Part shown: positions 1 through 12,250 of the stretch, piece by piece
How positions within the stretch are numbered: position 1 is the first letter of the stretch
Layout: each line of letters opens with the position of its first letter
Source: Astrothelium macrocarpum
Lineage: Eukaryota > Ascomycota > Dothideomycetes > Trypetheliales > Trypetheliaceae
Assembly: GCA_021030915.1 (NCBI GenBank)
Contig: JAGEMR010000043.1
Coordinates: 1-64,000, forward strand
DNA: 64,000 bases
Reading direction: 5' to 3'
Made by a program: the position numbers and the translations under genes
Notes under the pieces: model-generated
What the model was told of the DNA's origin: nothing
The model's database searches: none
What the model saw: the letters and a program-made list of their open reading frames with translations, nothing else

Positions 1-75
1 TATTAAAAAAGCGAATTTTGGTGTATTTTCAAATGCGCGGGCAACTGATATGCGCGGCTAACTGATGAACCACGT
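1..75 (+). mobile_element. Right end of a Fot/pogo-type TIR element (element G)
   Basis: The first 75 bases end in an inverted repeat closing with AACCACGT followed by TA (76-77), the usual TA target duplication of Tc1/mariner-pogo elements. Its reverse complement matches the left end of element C at 1483 almost base for base (CGTGGTTCATCAGTTAGCCG start). Only the right terminus is inside the window, so the body lies to the left. Orientation is assumed by analogy with the complete elements. Confidence 0.7.
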
Positions 76-1482
76 TAATATATAAAATATGAAAATTCTA
101 TTTTTAAAATAAAAATTTTTGAAATTTTAATTGAAATAATTTTTATAATCATTTAAAATGAGGAATCAATAATTTCCTATTTGATACATTTTTATATATA
201 TATTAAAATATTTTAATCATTTCAAATTAAATATATTATTAATCCAATTATTTTTAAAAATTGAAATTTTTCAAATAAAAGATATATTTATTTTTTTATA
301 TTAAATAAAAATATGAACGCATTTTTTATAGATAATAAATAATAGAATTATATATCCAATAATATAAATATTCTGAATTATGATAATCCATTTATAATTA
401 TTTAATTGAATAAATTAAAATCGAATACGTTTTTTAATATTAATAATAATTTTTATTAATCTAATAATATTCATTTAAAAATCAATTTTATCAAAATTAT
501 AAATATTATTATTAAATATTTTATTTTTATTTTTTATTTTTTCAATTAATTTGAATTACATATTTATAATTTTTAAATTTTTTTATAATATTTTTTATCA
601 ATTTTTTATTCAATTGAAAACCATTTTTAATTTATCAGAATATATTATAAATCTTTCAATCCATTTTTTATTTATTGATTTTTCATTATATATATTTAAT
701 ATTTTATCCGTCATATCTATCATTTTATATAATTAAAATATAAATTCTTTCAAATCCAAATTAAAAATATATCGAATAATAATATTTTTTTTGTTTATTA
801 TAAATTTTAAATAATTGAATTATATAATGAATTGAAAGGAAATTTTATATAATCGATCAAAGAATCGCTGATATCTGAAATTGAATACCATTATAATAAA
901 TCATAGATTTTGAAATTATTCAGATTTATAAATCTGAAATATAAAATTGATTCTATCTTCTTACTGAATCAATAATATTTTGCGTTATTATTATATATTA
1001 AAATAATTTATGAGATGGTGGTATCAAAAAAAAAAAACGGCCGCTTCGATGATCTAATACGTTATTTCTAATTTATTTAATATTCATAAATTTCTGATTT
1101 ATATTTATTTTAATAATTTTTTTGATTGATTTATGAATCATTTATTTTAATTAATATTATAATTATTTATTTATATTTTCTAATATTATTTTATCAATTA
1201 ATATAATTTTTAATATTTTATTTTTTTATTGATTCGAATAATTATTTTTAATATTTTAATAATTTTCCGAAATTATTATTTATTATAAAATATTTTAATA
1301 GATATGAATTAAATATATTTTTATTAAAAAAATATTATAATAATTAAAATTGAAATATTTTTATTAAATATAAAAGACGAATTATAAAAAATAATAGAAT
1401 TAAATAGAATAAAATCTGTTATTCGTTATTTTATTCGAATATTATATTTAATAAGACTTTTTTAATAAATAAAATTATAATA
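76..1482. other. AT-rich RIP-degraded DNA between elements G and C
   Basis: About 1.4 kb of extremely AT-rich sequence (long runs of TA, TTAA and AAT) with no credible gene. A 61-codon frame at 551 encodes only low-complexity Ile/Phe/Tyr residues and is a by-product of base composition. It may be internal sequence of the larger host element F, whose right end is at 6834. I saw no TIR in it. Confidence 0.6.
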
Positions 1483-2968
1483 ACGTGGTTCATCAGTTAG
1501 CCGCGCATATAAGTTGTCCGCGCATTTTTCGGAAACAAAAATCATTTAAACTTTTGTCGCGTCATAATTTTTTAATCATAATACCAATTTTTTTCAAAAA
1601 AAAAGAATATTATTTTTATTATCAATATAATTCAGACTGCCAAATTTTTTAATCAAAAATTGAATAAATATATAATTATAAAAATTTATAATATTCCAAA
1701 AAATATATTATATGATCGAATGAATAACCGATTTTAATATACGATAATTTGATTCTAATTTTATAAATTAATTCAAATTAAAAAAAAAAACATTTATTTA
1801 ATATATTATCAATTAAAATATTAAAAGATTTCTGATATATTTTTCTGATATTAAAAATATGACCAATTTTTTATTAAAAACATGAAATGATGATCATATT
1901 AATAAATAATAAACAAAATAATTTATAAATTCATAATTTATTTTAAAAATCCGATTCAATCATTTTTATAATTATCAGAAGATATTTTATAAAAATTCAA
2001 AATTTATTTTCGAATAATTTATATGATTAGATTATATAATAATTAAATACAGAATTCAAAAAAAAAAAAATTTATAATTTCGATAAAATTAATTTTATAA
2101 TAGATATAATCATCATATTAATGATCATTATATATATTAAAAAATATGATAAGATCAAATTTATTCAATCTGATAATTAAAAATAAATTATAATCATTAA
2201 ATATATCAATATAAAAAATTGATATATTTTTTTTAATGATTATTCAAAATATTTATCATTTTATAAATTGGATTATAGAATCCAATTTTTCAAATAATTG
2301 AATAATTAAATTTATTTTTAATAAATAAATTAATAATAAAATTGATTTAAAATGAATTCAATATTTTGATAAATATATTAAAAATCATATAAAAAATATA
2401 TATTAGATTTTGATTATTAATAATCATAAAAATCATTTATTAATCAAATTTAATAATTTTTATGAATAAAATAAAATTATCATTATTAATATATTTTCGA
2501 ATTCATTATATTTATTTTAATTATTAAATATTATATTATATTCATTTCTAAAATATATATATAATGATCAAATCAATATTTTTATCAAAAATATTATTAT
2601 TCATATTATTAAATCTGAATTTTTTATCGCCTTTTTTATTATTTATAATAAAATATTTATAAATAAAAATATCAAATCTGAATTTAATATTATTAGAATT
2701 ATATTTTAAAATTCAAATTCTATAATTTCAAAATTGGATATTCATTTTAAAATATCTATATTATTAAAAAATCGTCCATTCATCATCCGCGAATAAAAAT
2801 TACAAATCCCCTCCAATTTATAAAAAATCATTTCATAATCTAATTTTATTAAAAATCAGATTTTTATCCATCAAAATAATTCTTTAATATCAATTTTAAA
2901 TGTTATAAATCAAATAATAAAAAATATATAAATAATGATATATTTTATTATTCTTTTAAATGATCAAA
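1483..2968 (+). mobile_element. Truncated RIP-degraded Fot/pogo element (element C)
   Basis: It starts with TA (1481-1482) and a TIR beginning ACGTGGTTCATCAG that contains two related sub-repeats ending in CCGCGCAT. The interior aligns by eye along its length with element D (31430-33302), from the region after the TIR up to the part equivalent to about D 32919. It stops at the TA where element A is inserted. The expected last ~385 bp and right TIR of C are not found beyond A. The transposase frame is destroyed by C-to-T type changes. Confidence 0.7.
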
Positions 2969-3875
2969 TAACGTACAACACAATTGAGTTGGCCACCCAA
3001 TTGGATTGGCCACTTTTCCGCATTTTCGTATAATTCAATTTAAATCCATTTTTTTCCCACATTCTATTATGATTCAAATCTAAAAAGAAAGTGATCTTAT
3101 TATTATATTTCAGACATTTCAAAAGAATCCTAAATTAAATATTCGTTATATAATAATTATTTATAAAATTTTTTATATGATATTTCAAAATTGAAAATAC
3201 GAAAAATTTTTATAACACGATATTTAATATTTTCATTAAAAATTTATTAAATTAAAAAAATAGATATTTATATGATATATATTTGATCTAAATTTATGAT
3301 TATTTTCTTTCTGATATAATGATATTGAAAATATGACGAATTAATTATTATATAATTATAATATGTTATATATAAACAAAAATTAGATTTCTAATTTTAT
3401 ATAATAATAATCTAAATTATATATATATTTTAATTATAAAATTAATTATCAGAAAATTTAATATAAAAATTCTGATAAATTTCGCGAATGATTTAATCTC
3501 ATATAATATATAATTGATGAATTTGATATTTAAAAAAGAGATATTTATAATTTTGATGAAACAGAATTTTTGATGGATTAAATTTCGTCAGAAATGGTTA
3601 TTATTAATATTGAAAAATGTAAAAAATTTTATATGATTTAATAAAATAATTAAAAATGAATAATAATAATTCAAAATATGAATATATTGGATTATATTAT
3701 TCCATCGTATATTATTATTATAAATAAAAATTATTTTTTATTTTGATATTAAAATAATTTATTATCATATAATTGAATGATTATTATATCAGATAATAAT
3801 TGAATAATAAATGAATAAAATTTAGATTGAATTTAATATTTCAATTAATATATTATAAATCGTATAATAGATATA

Positions 3876-5736
3876 ACGTGGTTACCAAGCGAGTCGGACA
3901 CCCAAGCGAGTCGGACACTTTCCGCGATAATTCAATCTTTTAACTTTGACAACATTTTTCTCCGCAACAATACATGAAATCCTCTTTAAAAAAGAATAGA
4001 ATTATTCTTATCTTAAACGCTATTAAAAAAAACCAAAATTTTAATATTCGAGAGATTATAAAATTTTATAATATTTCACGTTCAATATTATATAACCGAT
4101 ATTACAATAAATCCTCACGTAATGATAAAATATCCAATTTACGAAAATTTTATGATATAAAAAAATTGTATATTAAAAATCTTATTTTTGAATTGGATTT
4201 TTAAAGATATTCATTCAGAATCTCGTATATCTAAAATATGACTAATTAATTATTGATTCAATATGACGTAATACGTATTAGATATAACTAGATTTTTAAT
4301 TTCATTAGACGATATTCTGAATTTAAAACGCGTTTTACGCATAAATATGACTTCCAAAAGGTCTCATACGAAAATCCTATATTTATCAGAGACTAATTCT
4401 CTTTTATATCGAATACAATAATCAAATATGATATAGATATAATTGATATCTTTAATTTTGACGAAATTAATTTTATAATAAATATTATCTTTTTCATTAT
4501 AATAATTACGTATATAAATCAATATAAAAAATCTAAATTAATTTAATCTAATAATCGGAAATAAATTATAATAATTCAAGGAATTAATTCTCAAAATTAG
4601 ATGATTCTATCATTTTTAATAATTACAGATAAAAATCATTTTATTAATTGATATAAAAATCGCATAATTCTATCAAATTAAATCGTTTTTTTAAATAATA
4701 ACGATTGGACAATAAATAAAATTGGTCTAAAATGGATAAAATATTTTGATAAATACATAAAATTATGTATTATTGAATAATATCAATTTCTGATCCTAAA
4801 TGGATATAAAAATCATCATTCAATTGATTTTGAATTCTATTATAAAAAGAACAAGATTCTAATATTTTATATATCTCCTTATTCATCTCATATATTTCAG
4901 CCATTTGATATTGGATATTTTAATTCATTAAAAAGAATATACGGATATCAAATTAAGGATTTTATTCAGATGCATATTATATATATCATCAAAACCGAAT
5001 TCTTCTCAATATTTATAACCGCATTCAAAAAGACTTTTATTATAAAAAATATTCAAACAAATTTTAAAAAAATAAATTTTATTTTTTATAATCCAGAAAA
5101 TATAATTTTTTAATTTGATATTAAATTATACATTCTTACATCTTCAGAATTCTCATCAGAATTATCATTTTTATGAGAATTAAAAATATCACAAAATTCT
5201 ATTGAAATAATTTCATAATCTGAATTTATTAAAAATCGAATTACGTAATATTATAATAATTCGTTAATATTAATTTTTATTGGAATTAATCAAATTATTA
5301 AAAATATGTAATAAATTATGTATCAGATTATTCTTCTGAAGGAAAAGATTTCATTATTTCATAAAACGAATGAGGTTTTTAATAAATACCGAAGAATTCC
5401 AAAAAACCGATTAAAAAAAAAAAAATCACTTTTCTTTCAAAATAATCAGAATTTAATAGATTAAAAAAATATTACACGGTCAATAAAAGATGAATTGTCT
5501 AAAAATAGCGGTCAGTGAATGAAAATAGAAACGCGAAAAAGACGATATAGATAATGCGACAAATCTAGGCATAATACGCGAATCTGTCAGAAAATTATAA
5601 TAATCTCTTCTAAAGAGAATTCTGATTAATCTATATGAATTTTGATTGTTGTGATTGATATATGGTCGGGTTTTATTGTAAGAATCGCGGAAAGTGTCCG
5701 ACTCGCTTGGGTGTCCGACTCGCTTGGTAACCACGT
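3876..5736 (+). mobile_element. Fot/pogo-type element B nested in element A
   Basis: A 1,861-bp element flanked by TA (3874-3875 and 5737-5738) with TIRs of about 50 bp that are perfect inverted copies. Each TIR carries a direct duplication of CCAAGCGAGTCGGACAC. It lies wholly inside element A. Internally it encodes a degraded pogo-like transposase: an N-terminal helix-turn-helix fragment (3974-4204) and a GHNTR-type zinc-knuckle trace near 5570. Many in-frame stops from AT-biased mutation mean it cannot be autonomous. Confidence 0.92.
3974..4204 (+). pseudogene. N-terminal fragment of pogo/Fot transposase (HTH, CENP-B type)
   Basis: This 76-codon open stretch follows the left TIR of element B. 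The translated pattern (ILNAIKK, then NIREIIKFYNISRSILYNR) fits the N-terminal psq/CENP-B-like helix-turn-helix of fungal pogo transposases, which binds the TIR. The frame ends at a stop just after the linker; the DDE catalytic domain downstream is broken by many stops. Ile, Asn, Lys and Tyr are strongly over-represented, as expected after RIP. It is a relic rather than a working protein. Confidence 0.8.
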
Positions 5737-6698
5737 TATATCATTTTTTCATTTTTAATAAATATGAAAATTATTATTTAATTAATTTTGAATTATTCTA
5801 TTAAAAAAATAATATTATCATTTTTTATATATTTTTTTATTCATTATATAAATTATAATCATTTGATATAAATTATTTTTGTATATTAAAACACGTATAT
5901 GATTAAATAATTAATGATTTTATATAAATATATATCATTTATATTTTAAAAAAGGATTTTTTTTCAGCGTTTTATAAAATTTTTCAAATTATTATGATAA
6001 AATCAAATATTCAAAGAAATTTTTGAAAAATAAAATTTATATCATATAATTCAGAATATATAATTTCATAATTAAAAATGAAATTATATATATTTATATT
6101 TTCTGAAAATTCATCTAAATTCTTCTTTTTTTAAAAATTAAAAATATTATATAATTCTATTAAAATATAATTTTAAAATAAATATATTAGAAATCGAATC
6201 GTATGATATTAGAATAATTTTTTATTTAAATTTTTATCTATTATCAATCAGTTTTTATATAATATGATTATAATAATATATCAATTTGCCATTTTGAAAG
6301 AAGAAAATTAAATATTTTATATGATAAATCAAAAATTTAATCAATATCAGAAAATTAAAAAAATCTGTCTATTAAAAGAAGGATTTTTTTTTATATAAAA
6401 TGGACAGAATTTATAAATTCAGAAAAAATCTAAACAGATAATATAATAAAAAATAGATGAAAATGATAATCGTACGAGAATATTAAAAATAGATAAACGA
6501 TAATATAATAATTACAATAAATCTGGGCATAATACACGTATCTATATTATAATTAAAGATACATCTGAAGAAGAGAATTTTGAATAATATAAAAAAATTT
6601 ATATTATTGTGATTGAATTATTTAAATTCTTCGTATGAGAGTGCGGAAAAGTGGCCAATCCAATTGGGTGGCCAACTCAATTGTGTTGTACGTTACTC

Positions 6699-6834
6699 TA
6701 AGAATTTATTATTTTATTTATAACATATCAACAGTTGAAATTCAACCAATTCTTGATTGTGGAGATATTTAAATTTTAATAATAATAACAAAGTGTGCAG
6801 ATTGGTGGACCGTGCGGAACATGGCCGGCACTCC
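6699..6834 (+). mobile_element. Right terminus of a larger TIR element (element F)
   Basis: Positions about 6792-6834 read as an inverted-repeat end (GTGTGCAG...CGTGCGG...GGCACTCC) followed by TA. It is a diverged relative of the right TIR of element E at 35106-35147. No matching left end occurs in the window, so element F must start to the left and elements G, C, A and B lie inside it or inside one another. The last ~100 bases before the TIR are AT-rich. Confidence 0.65.
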
Positions 6835-6836
6835 TA

Positions 6837-7192
6837 TGCTGACATGGTTTTGCTTATCTGCTTCTGATCTTTGTGGAAAGGTCTAGCCCCTGAACGTCCG
6901 TGCTTCGTTTATCAATATTTACAGCTTAATGCTGGTCGCTAAAGTGGTTTATCACAGACCGTGAGTGCTAGTCATGATAGGATCGCGTCTCAATGATGTG
7001 AATGTAAGTGCGCATTCTTTCCTTTTCGTCACGCCTGCTTCTACTTTCACAATCCAGCGCAAACCCCAAAAATGTACCCCAACACCTCCAGATGATCGCT
7101 CTCTTTTTCTGTCACACACAGCAAGCTACAAACAATCCACCCCTTTTCTTGAGCATGCGCTCCGCAACAGCTTTCCTCCCAACCCACCCACA
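6837..7192. other. Transition from TE island to gene space; 5' region of the mannosyltransferase gene
   Basis: Base composition changes abruptly from AT-rich to balanced within a few bases of the end of element F. The segment before the ATG at 7193 is pyrimidine- and CA-rich (for example around 7030-7190), typical of a fungal 5' UTR. I see no distinct regulatory motif. Confidence 0.4.
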
Positions 7193-8508
7193 ATGCCTTC
7201 CGCATTCCACCTCCCAGTCGCCGCCTTTAGCCTCCTAACTCGCTACCGCTATCTCCTCCTCATCCTCCTCTTCACCACCCTCGCCGAAATCCTCCTCCAC
7301 ATCCACAGCCTGCGCGTGCCACGGCCCTCGCACCCTCTCGACGCCCCCTTCGCCTCCTCCTGCCGCGTTCCCCCCTCCTCGCCCTTCTCCCATGACCCAG
7401 ACACGCCGCCGCACGACGCGGCGCTCGCGCGCGAGAACGCGACCATCGTGATGCTGGCGCGCAACCGTGACGTCGAGGGTGCGGCGAGCGCGCTGCGCAG
7501 CCTGGAGCGCCGCTTCAACCGCTGGTTCCACTACCCCGTGGTGTTCCTGAACGACGAGGCGTGGAGCGAGGAGTTCAAGTACAAGGTGCAGAAGGAGACG
7601 AGCGGGGAGGTCGTGTTTGCCACGATCCCAGGGGACATGTGGGGGTGGCCGCGCGATGCGGAGACCGGGGAGGTGTTGGTGGATAGGAGGAGGTTTGAGC
7701 GGGAGATGGCGAGGTTGGCGAAGTTGGACTTGCCGTATGTGGAGAGTGAGAGCTATCATCATATGTGTAGATTTTATTCAGGGTATAGATGCTTTTCTAT
7801 TCTGCCGAATATCATGTCATTGGTGTGACGGGCTGACTCGATATGTGTAGTTTCTTCCAGCACCATCCTGCATTGAGTTCGTACAAATACTATTGGCGGA
7901 TTGAACCAGACGTGACGTATACCTGCGATATCCCGTATGACCCATTCAAGCATATGCGTACTCACAACAAAACCTACGGCTATACGATGGCTCTTTGGGA
8001 AATTGGATCCACGGCGCCTTCTCTGTTTCGCACGGTTCTTTCGCACAAGTCCACTCACGCCATCTCCACTACGCCCCTCTGGTCTTCCATGATCGACGCG
8101 TCATGGGCGCCATTACCGCTTCGCTGGGGCCTCATGTCCGACGCGCGCTTCTTCCATTCTCGCACTCCCGAAGGTGATGCCTGGAACCTCTGCCACTTTT
8201 GGTCGAATTTCGAGATAGCCGATCTGGACTTCTTCCGTTCGGAAGAGTACCGAAGATTATTCGTCGACCTGGATGCCACTGGCGGATTCTACTACGAAAG
8301 ATGGGGCGACGCGCCCGTCCATAGCTTGGCAATGGCGCTGTTCTTGCAACCAGAGCAGTTGCACTGGTTTGAGGACATTGGATACAGGCATCCACCGTTC
8401 CAGCATTGCCCCACGGAAGGCGTGGGGTGTGGGTGCGAATGTGATCGGACGGAAGGAAGTATACCAGATACGTGTCTCAAGTTATTGAGACGAGGTGTTG
8501 ATCCGTGA
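7193..8508 (+). CDS. Alpha-1,2-mannosyltransferase, KRE2/MNT1 (KTR) family, GT15
   Basis: Predicted 415-aa type II Golgi glycosyltransferase adding alpha-1,2-mannose from GDP-mannose to N- and O-linked glycans of cell-wall and secreted proteins. The model joins 7193-7782 to 7851-8508; the 68-bp intron begins GTATAG, ends GTGTAG and has a GCTGAC branch site. It restores the family motif CRFYSG-FFQH. The frame is open further upstream to 6965, but the ATG at 7193 places a hydrophobic signal-anchor (about residues 14-33) after a short cytoplasmic tail, as usual. Family landmarks include NATIVMLARNRD, YWRIEPDV, a methionine-tryptophan segment near TMALWEIGST, and the C-terminal HWFEDIGYRHPPFQHCP. 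GC content of exon 1 is noticeably high. Confidence 0.93.
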
Positions 8509-9286
8509 CCGGTGTCATGGTACGTTGATCGGATACTCTTATGAAATTTAGGTAAGCATACAGACTCAAAACCGCCCAATTTACTCGGTCCCTTATCTTA
8601 ATGGCCCAAAGCAATCGGTTTTGGGTTTTTTATTGGACAAACGTCAGGGCCGTGCTAGTAGGAGGAATGGGTGGATAAGGAGAGCAGGGAGAGCAGGGCG
8701 AGTACGGTTAAAAGCACCTTGGACCGAAGAAAATGCAAGGCAGCCAATCAGGAGGCTGCAATTTTAGAGCTAGAAGTTATTGGACGAAGCTCAGTGCCCT
8801 GGGACTTGCGTAAGTCTGTGGGTGCTGGAATACGGAAAAGCATCACTTGTTGTTGGTCGGGAGCTTAGATGATGATACGATCTTATTGGTTGGCTATCTG
8901 CTAATTATCCATGCACGCCTGAGAACGCCAACAACGCCGCGATGGGGAAGTGAATGGGAAGCAAGTGTAAAACATCGCGTGTTGTCCAGCATCATTGCGC
9001 GCGCTCGCACTGGAAAAATAGTTGATAGGCCGTGTACAAGTAGTTAAGAATACAGTGCCGAGGAGAAAGGAAGTCAAAATCCGTCGACGGACAAGGGATT
9101 CACCTAAACCTAGCCAAATATCATCATCCCAATAAAAGCAAAATAATCTAGAAGTGCAGGCTTTGGACTGCTTAACCCGAGCCATTGCACAATAACTGTC
9201 GTCTTCTAGAAATTGTAGTAGGAAGAGAGAAAACCAAGAAAAAAAAAGAGAAGCTTCTTGAAAATATCAATATCCTTGACGGATCA
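8509..9286. other. Intergenic region, tail-to-tail between mannosyltransferase and C2H2 gene
   Basis: The two flanking genes converge here. Short overlapping frames on both strands look non-coding. An A-rich run near 9238-9250 sits just past the end of the C2H2 gene. No RNA gene or repeat was recognised. Confidence 0.4.
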
Positions 9287-10267
9287 TCAGGGAGCTCGTC
9301 CTAATCTTCCAGCGTTCTTTTTAGGTAGCGATATACCGTGAGCGGTGCGCATGTGCTCACGGAAGTGATCGTGCCGCTGAAATCCCTTTTCGCCTCGCCT
9401 CTTGCAATCTGGAACAAGACAGTCTTGGCGGGGCTGTTGTTCGGGATAGTGGACGTGTTTGTAATGTCGCTCCAGGTCTGCGTGTCGTGAAAAAGGTCGT
9501 TGATGCCGCTCACAATCTGTGAAATGGCACATGTGCGCTTGCGGAGATCGGGGGGTGCTGGCAAACACAGATTAGTTTACTGTTTATTGTGTAAAATCGA
9601 AACTTGTTTGGCTAGAATCAGAAACGAAAGGTCTATGAGTACCTTTGAGGTACAGTCGTATATTGATCTTCAGGTGGAGAAGGCCGAATTGTTGCCGCAG
9701 ATTGACCTTGGTCGGGGGAAGTCTTGGTTATGTCATAGTAGTTGCCAACATTGTTGTATGTCGGACTAACTTCACTCGGACTATAGAGCTGGGCTTCCCA
9801 TGAACTGTTATCAGTGTCACCTTGGTAATGTTGATGTTTCCCGCTGTGTGGGAGACCGTTGGCAGTGGTCGAGAGATAAAAATCGGCGATGGGATCCCCA
9901 GTTGATGATGAGAGAGAACCTGCTGAAGGCGGCATCGAAGGTACATAATATGTTAGAGAACCGATAGGCTGTGTTCTAGGGTCGATTGCGAGCTGGTCTA
10001 ATTCTCCCGCTAACTCAGAAGACTGTGGAGAGAAGACCGGATCCTGTTGACTGAGCGGATACCAGCCATTTTCTTGATCTTCCTGGTTTTGGGACGAGGT
10101 CCAGTATTGCGCTGAATTTCCGTACAATGCGCGTGTGACAGTAGATTGTTGGTTGTATGAAATGTCTTTCTGGAAAGACCAAGAGGAATTGTCAGATCGC
10201 TTTTATAATGTTCATTAGCCGGGCGTCTTTGAGAGGAGGCTCATGAAGTTCTTACTTTACGGCTCAT
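9287..10267 (-). CDS. C2H2 zinc-finger protein, probable transcription factor
   Basis: Predicted 269-aa nuclear DNA-binding protein. Exons on the minus strand are 10256-10267 (only 12 nt, MSRK), 9643-10169 and 9287-9557. The introns (10170-10255 and 9558-9642) have GTAAGA and GTACTC donors, CTAAT-type branch sites and CAG acceptors, and keep one frame of 270 codons. The N-terminal two thirds are low-complexity, rich in Ser, Pro, Gln and Tyr, as in activation domains. The C-terminal part has two C2H2-like units: CHFTDCERHQRPF followed by HADLERHYKHVH, and CLVPDCKRRGEKGF followed by HDHFREHMRTAH. Without the micro-exon the long frame would start at a TTG, which is why an upstream ATG was sought. 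Target genes are unknown. Confidence 0.8.
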
Positions 10268-12250
10268 GGTGCCGACAACTTTATAGTATACTATTGGATT
10301 GTTCTCGCTAATTGAAGGTAACGACGACTGCGAGACGTGATGTCGTGCAGTAGTCTTGAGAAGGAAGGGTCAAACAGGATTTACAATGCAGCTTCAAGCA
10401 GAGCGAGCAGCTTGCATTAATGCGGACCGCGAGACGCTGTACTGATTGATGGTCAAGGAGTGGAGACAATATATGTAGCTACTGGCGCCACAGCTGTCCC
10501 ATTGACAGGAATACTGGTAGCGTTAAGGGCCCCGGAGACACCGCTGGTTCGCCCGAAGACGTGGATGATTCGCATAGGCCGAAGCACAGTCTAATAGTGA
10601 AGTGGTCACCGTTTTGGTGTCGGCCCTCTTGACCGGGCTTCTTGAGTGTATATGTATACCCCATGCAATCAATTAATCGCACTCTTTAGACCTATCGGCA
10701 ATGAGCGCCAGTAAGCGCAGTGGAGGAGATGAGAGCAGGCAAAAGGGTTTGGGCACAAGTGAGGCGACCTTGGTCTGGCAATAAGATGCCTCTGAAAATT
10801 GCAAAACGGACACTAGTTGTAGCCAAGCATGGAAAGAGCATCGTTCTGTTTTTGCTTAGCTTTCTGATGTGCCAATGGAAAGAGAAGAGAAAGTAAGGCT
10901 TCCCAAGGACAGAGAGGTGTGAGAGCTTGCAAAGGGAAAGTTAGTCAAATTGGTTTACCAAGGCTGTCCATCATTTTGAGCCGCATTCGCCTTTTACTAG
11001 GGGTTGCCTTTTGATCCCAAAAAGCAAAGGCGTTACCAACGTATTCCACAGAGATTCTATTCCACACTAGCAAGGAAGTAGAGGCCGCAGCTTTACGAAA
11101 AACTAATGGTGTGGAGAAGGAATATGCCTTGCGTGCTGCAGGCAGAACCAACATTGCGCTGCCTTGTGCTTGTCCCGAGGCTTATGTTAATGCACTCCTA
11201 CAAGATGGCATGATCTGTTGACCGGAAAGAACCAATTCTAAGCTTCTGGAGAAGGTGGAGCTTCCAAACCCGCCTTTGGTGAGATTACGGCCAGAGTGTT
11301 ATTGTTGAGAGACCTTGATATTTCAGACGAGTTGACGTCAGAATCAAGGATAGGAGCTAACCCTGACGGAACGAAGCGCCGGGGAAGGATCTAGGCAGAA
11401 GCGCAAGTCGAAAAAGTAAAATAGCCCTAGGTGGGCAAATACCTCTACGGCTGGGCAATACCAATAGAGACAGCGGTTCTCTCATCGTTCGACGAGGCTG
11501 TCTTTCCAAGTAGCTGCCAAGCCGATTCTTCGATTGGGGAGTGTGAAACGGCTGAGTGCATGCATGCTGGGTGGACTGTAAAAGCCGGGAATCAGGTCTG
11601 CGGAGGAGACGATGTTGAGGCTGAAGTCATTACTCAGCGAATAATGACGCCATCAGCACTGGGCAGTGCAGGAGAATGTGAAACATTTACCGTCATTCAA
11701 AGCAAAAGTGAGAAGCACATGTCGGCATTCACTACAATGTCAGAAAATATGCCTTGTGACCCTCATACTGTAATTCAGCCATTGGTGCACTTCGATGTTG
11801 ATTGTCGCGAGACGTGCGAATCATCCGCCGACGATGCACCACGATCAGATTTTGGTACATCATGGCCACCATTATTCAGTAACTCCTTTTTGAATGAACG
11901 TGCCTCACTAGTGAATGTGCTATTCTAGCTGCCAAACTCGCCGAATATCAAAAATTTCAAACATTGATTCGCTATTCCTCATTTACTATTCGACATTCAT
12001 CGTTCACCATTCATCACTCACTATTCACTATCCATCATTTGCCACTCACCATTCATCATTTACTACTTATCATTTGATACCAATAATAAAATTTGCGTTG
12101 TTGGTTCTGACACAATTGCCTAGTGCCATGAATACCGGTGAGCCAAGACGCTCAGACCGGACTGCTCACCATATCCGCGTCAATCAGTCTTTAGAAACCA
12201 GGTAGCTTCATCATAGATATAACTTTTGCAAAGCAACTCTCTTGCTAAAC
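10268..12250. other. Long intergenic region
   Basis: Nearly 2 kb without a well-supported gene. A 165-codon frame at 11431-11928 starts with GTG and resembles no family I know, so I do not call it. The last part (11969-12078) is a degenerate short repeat, listed separately. The rest looks like ordinary unique sequence. Confidence 0.4.
11969..12078. repeat. Degenerate ATTCAYC-type short tandem repeat
   Basis: About 110 bases made of imperfect copies of a 7-8 bp word such as ATTCATC, ATTCACC, ACTCACT and ATTTACT. The G content is very low on this strand. It lies about 170 bases upstream of the F-box-like gene and may be a decayed microsatellite. Confidence 0.6.

Larger units (their letters stand above)
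2971..6693 (+). mobile_element. Fot/pogo-type element A, split by element B
   Basis: It is bounded by perfect long TIRs (left starts ACGTACAACACAATTGAG, right is its reverse complement) and flanked by TA at 2969-2970 and 6694-6695. The TIR holds two related sub-repeats containing TTGGCCAC. Total length is 3,723 bp; removing B (1,861 bp) and its 2-bp duplication leaves 1,860 bp, the size of the other complete copies. The right arm still shows a degraded GHNTR motif (near 6515) like the C-terminal zinc knuckle of fungal pogo transposases. No intact transposase survives. Confidence 0.9.

Noticed and set aside
551..736. 61-codon frame in the AT-rich island
   Set aside because: Only Ile/Phe/Tyr/Asn low complexity expected from AT-rich DNA; no family pattern.
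7235..7762. 175-codon minus-strand frame opposite the mannosyltransferase
   Set aside because: GC-rich shadow of the real gene on the plus strand, whose family motifs are clear.
11431..11928. 165-codon plus-strand frame in the long intergenic region
   Set aside because: Starts with GTG, no recognisable domain and no splice or promoter support; possible but not reportable as a gene.
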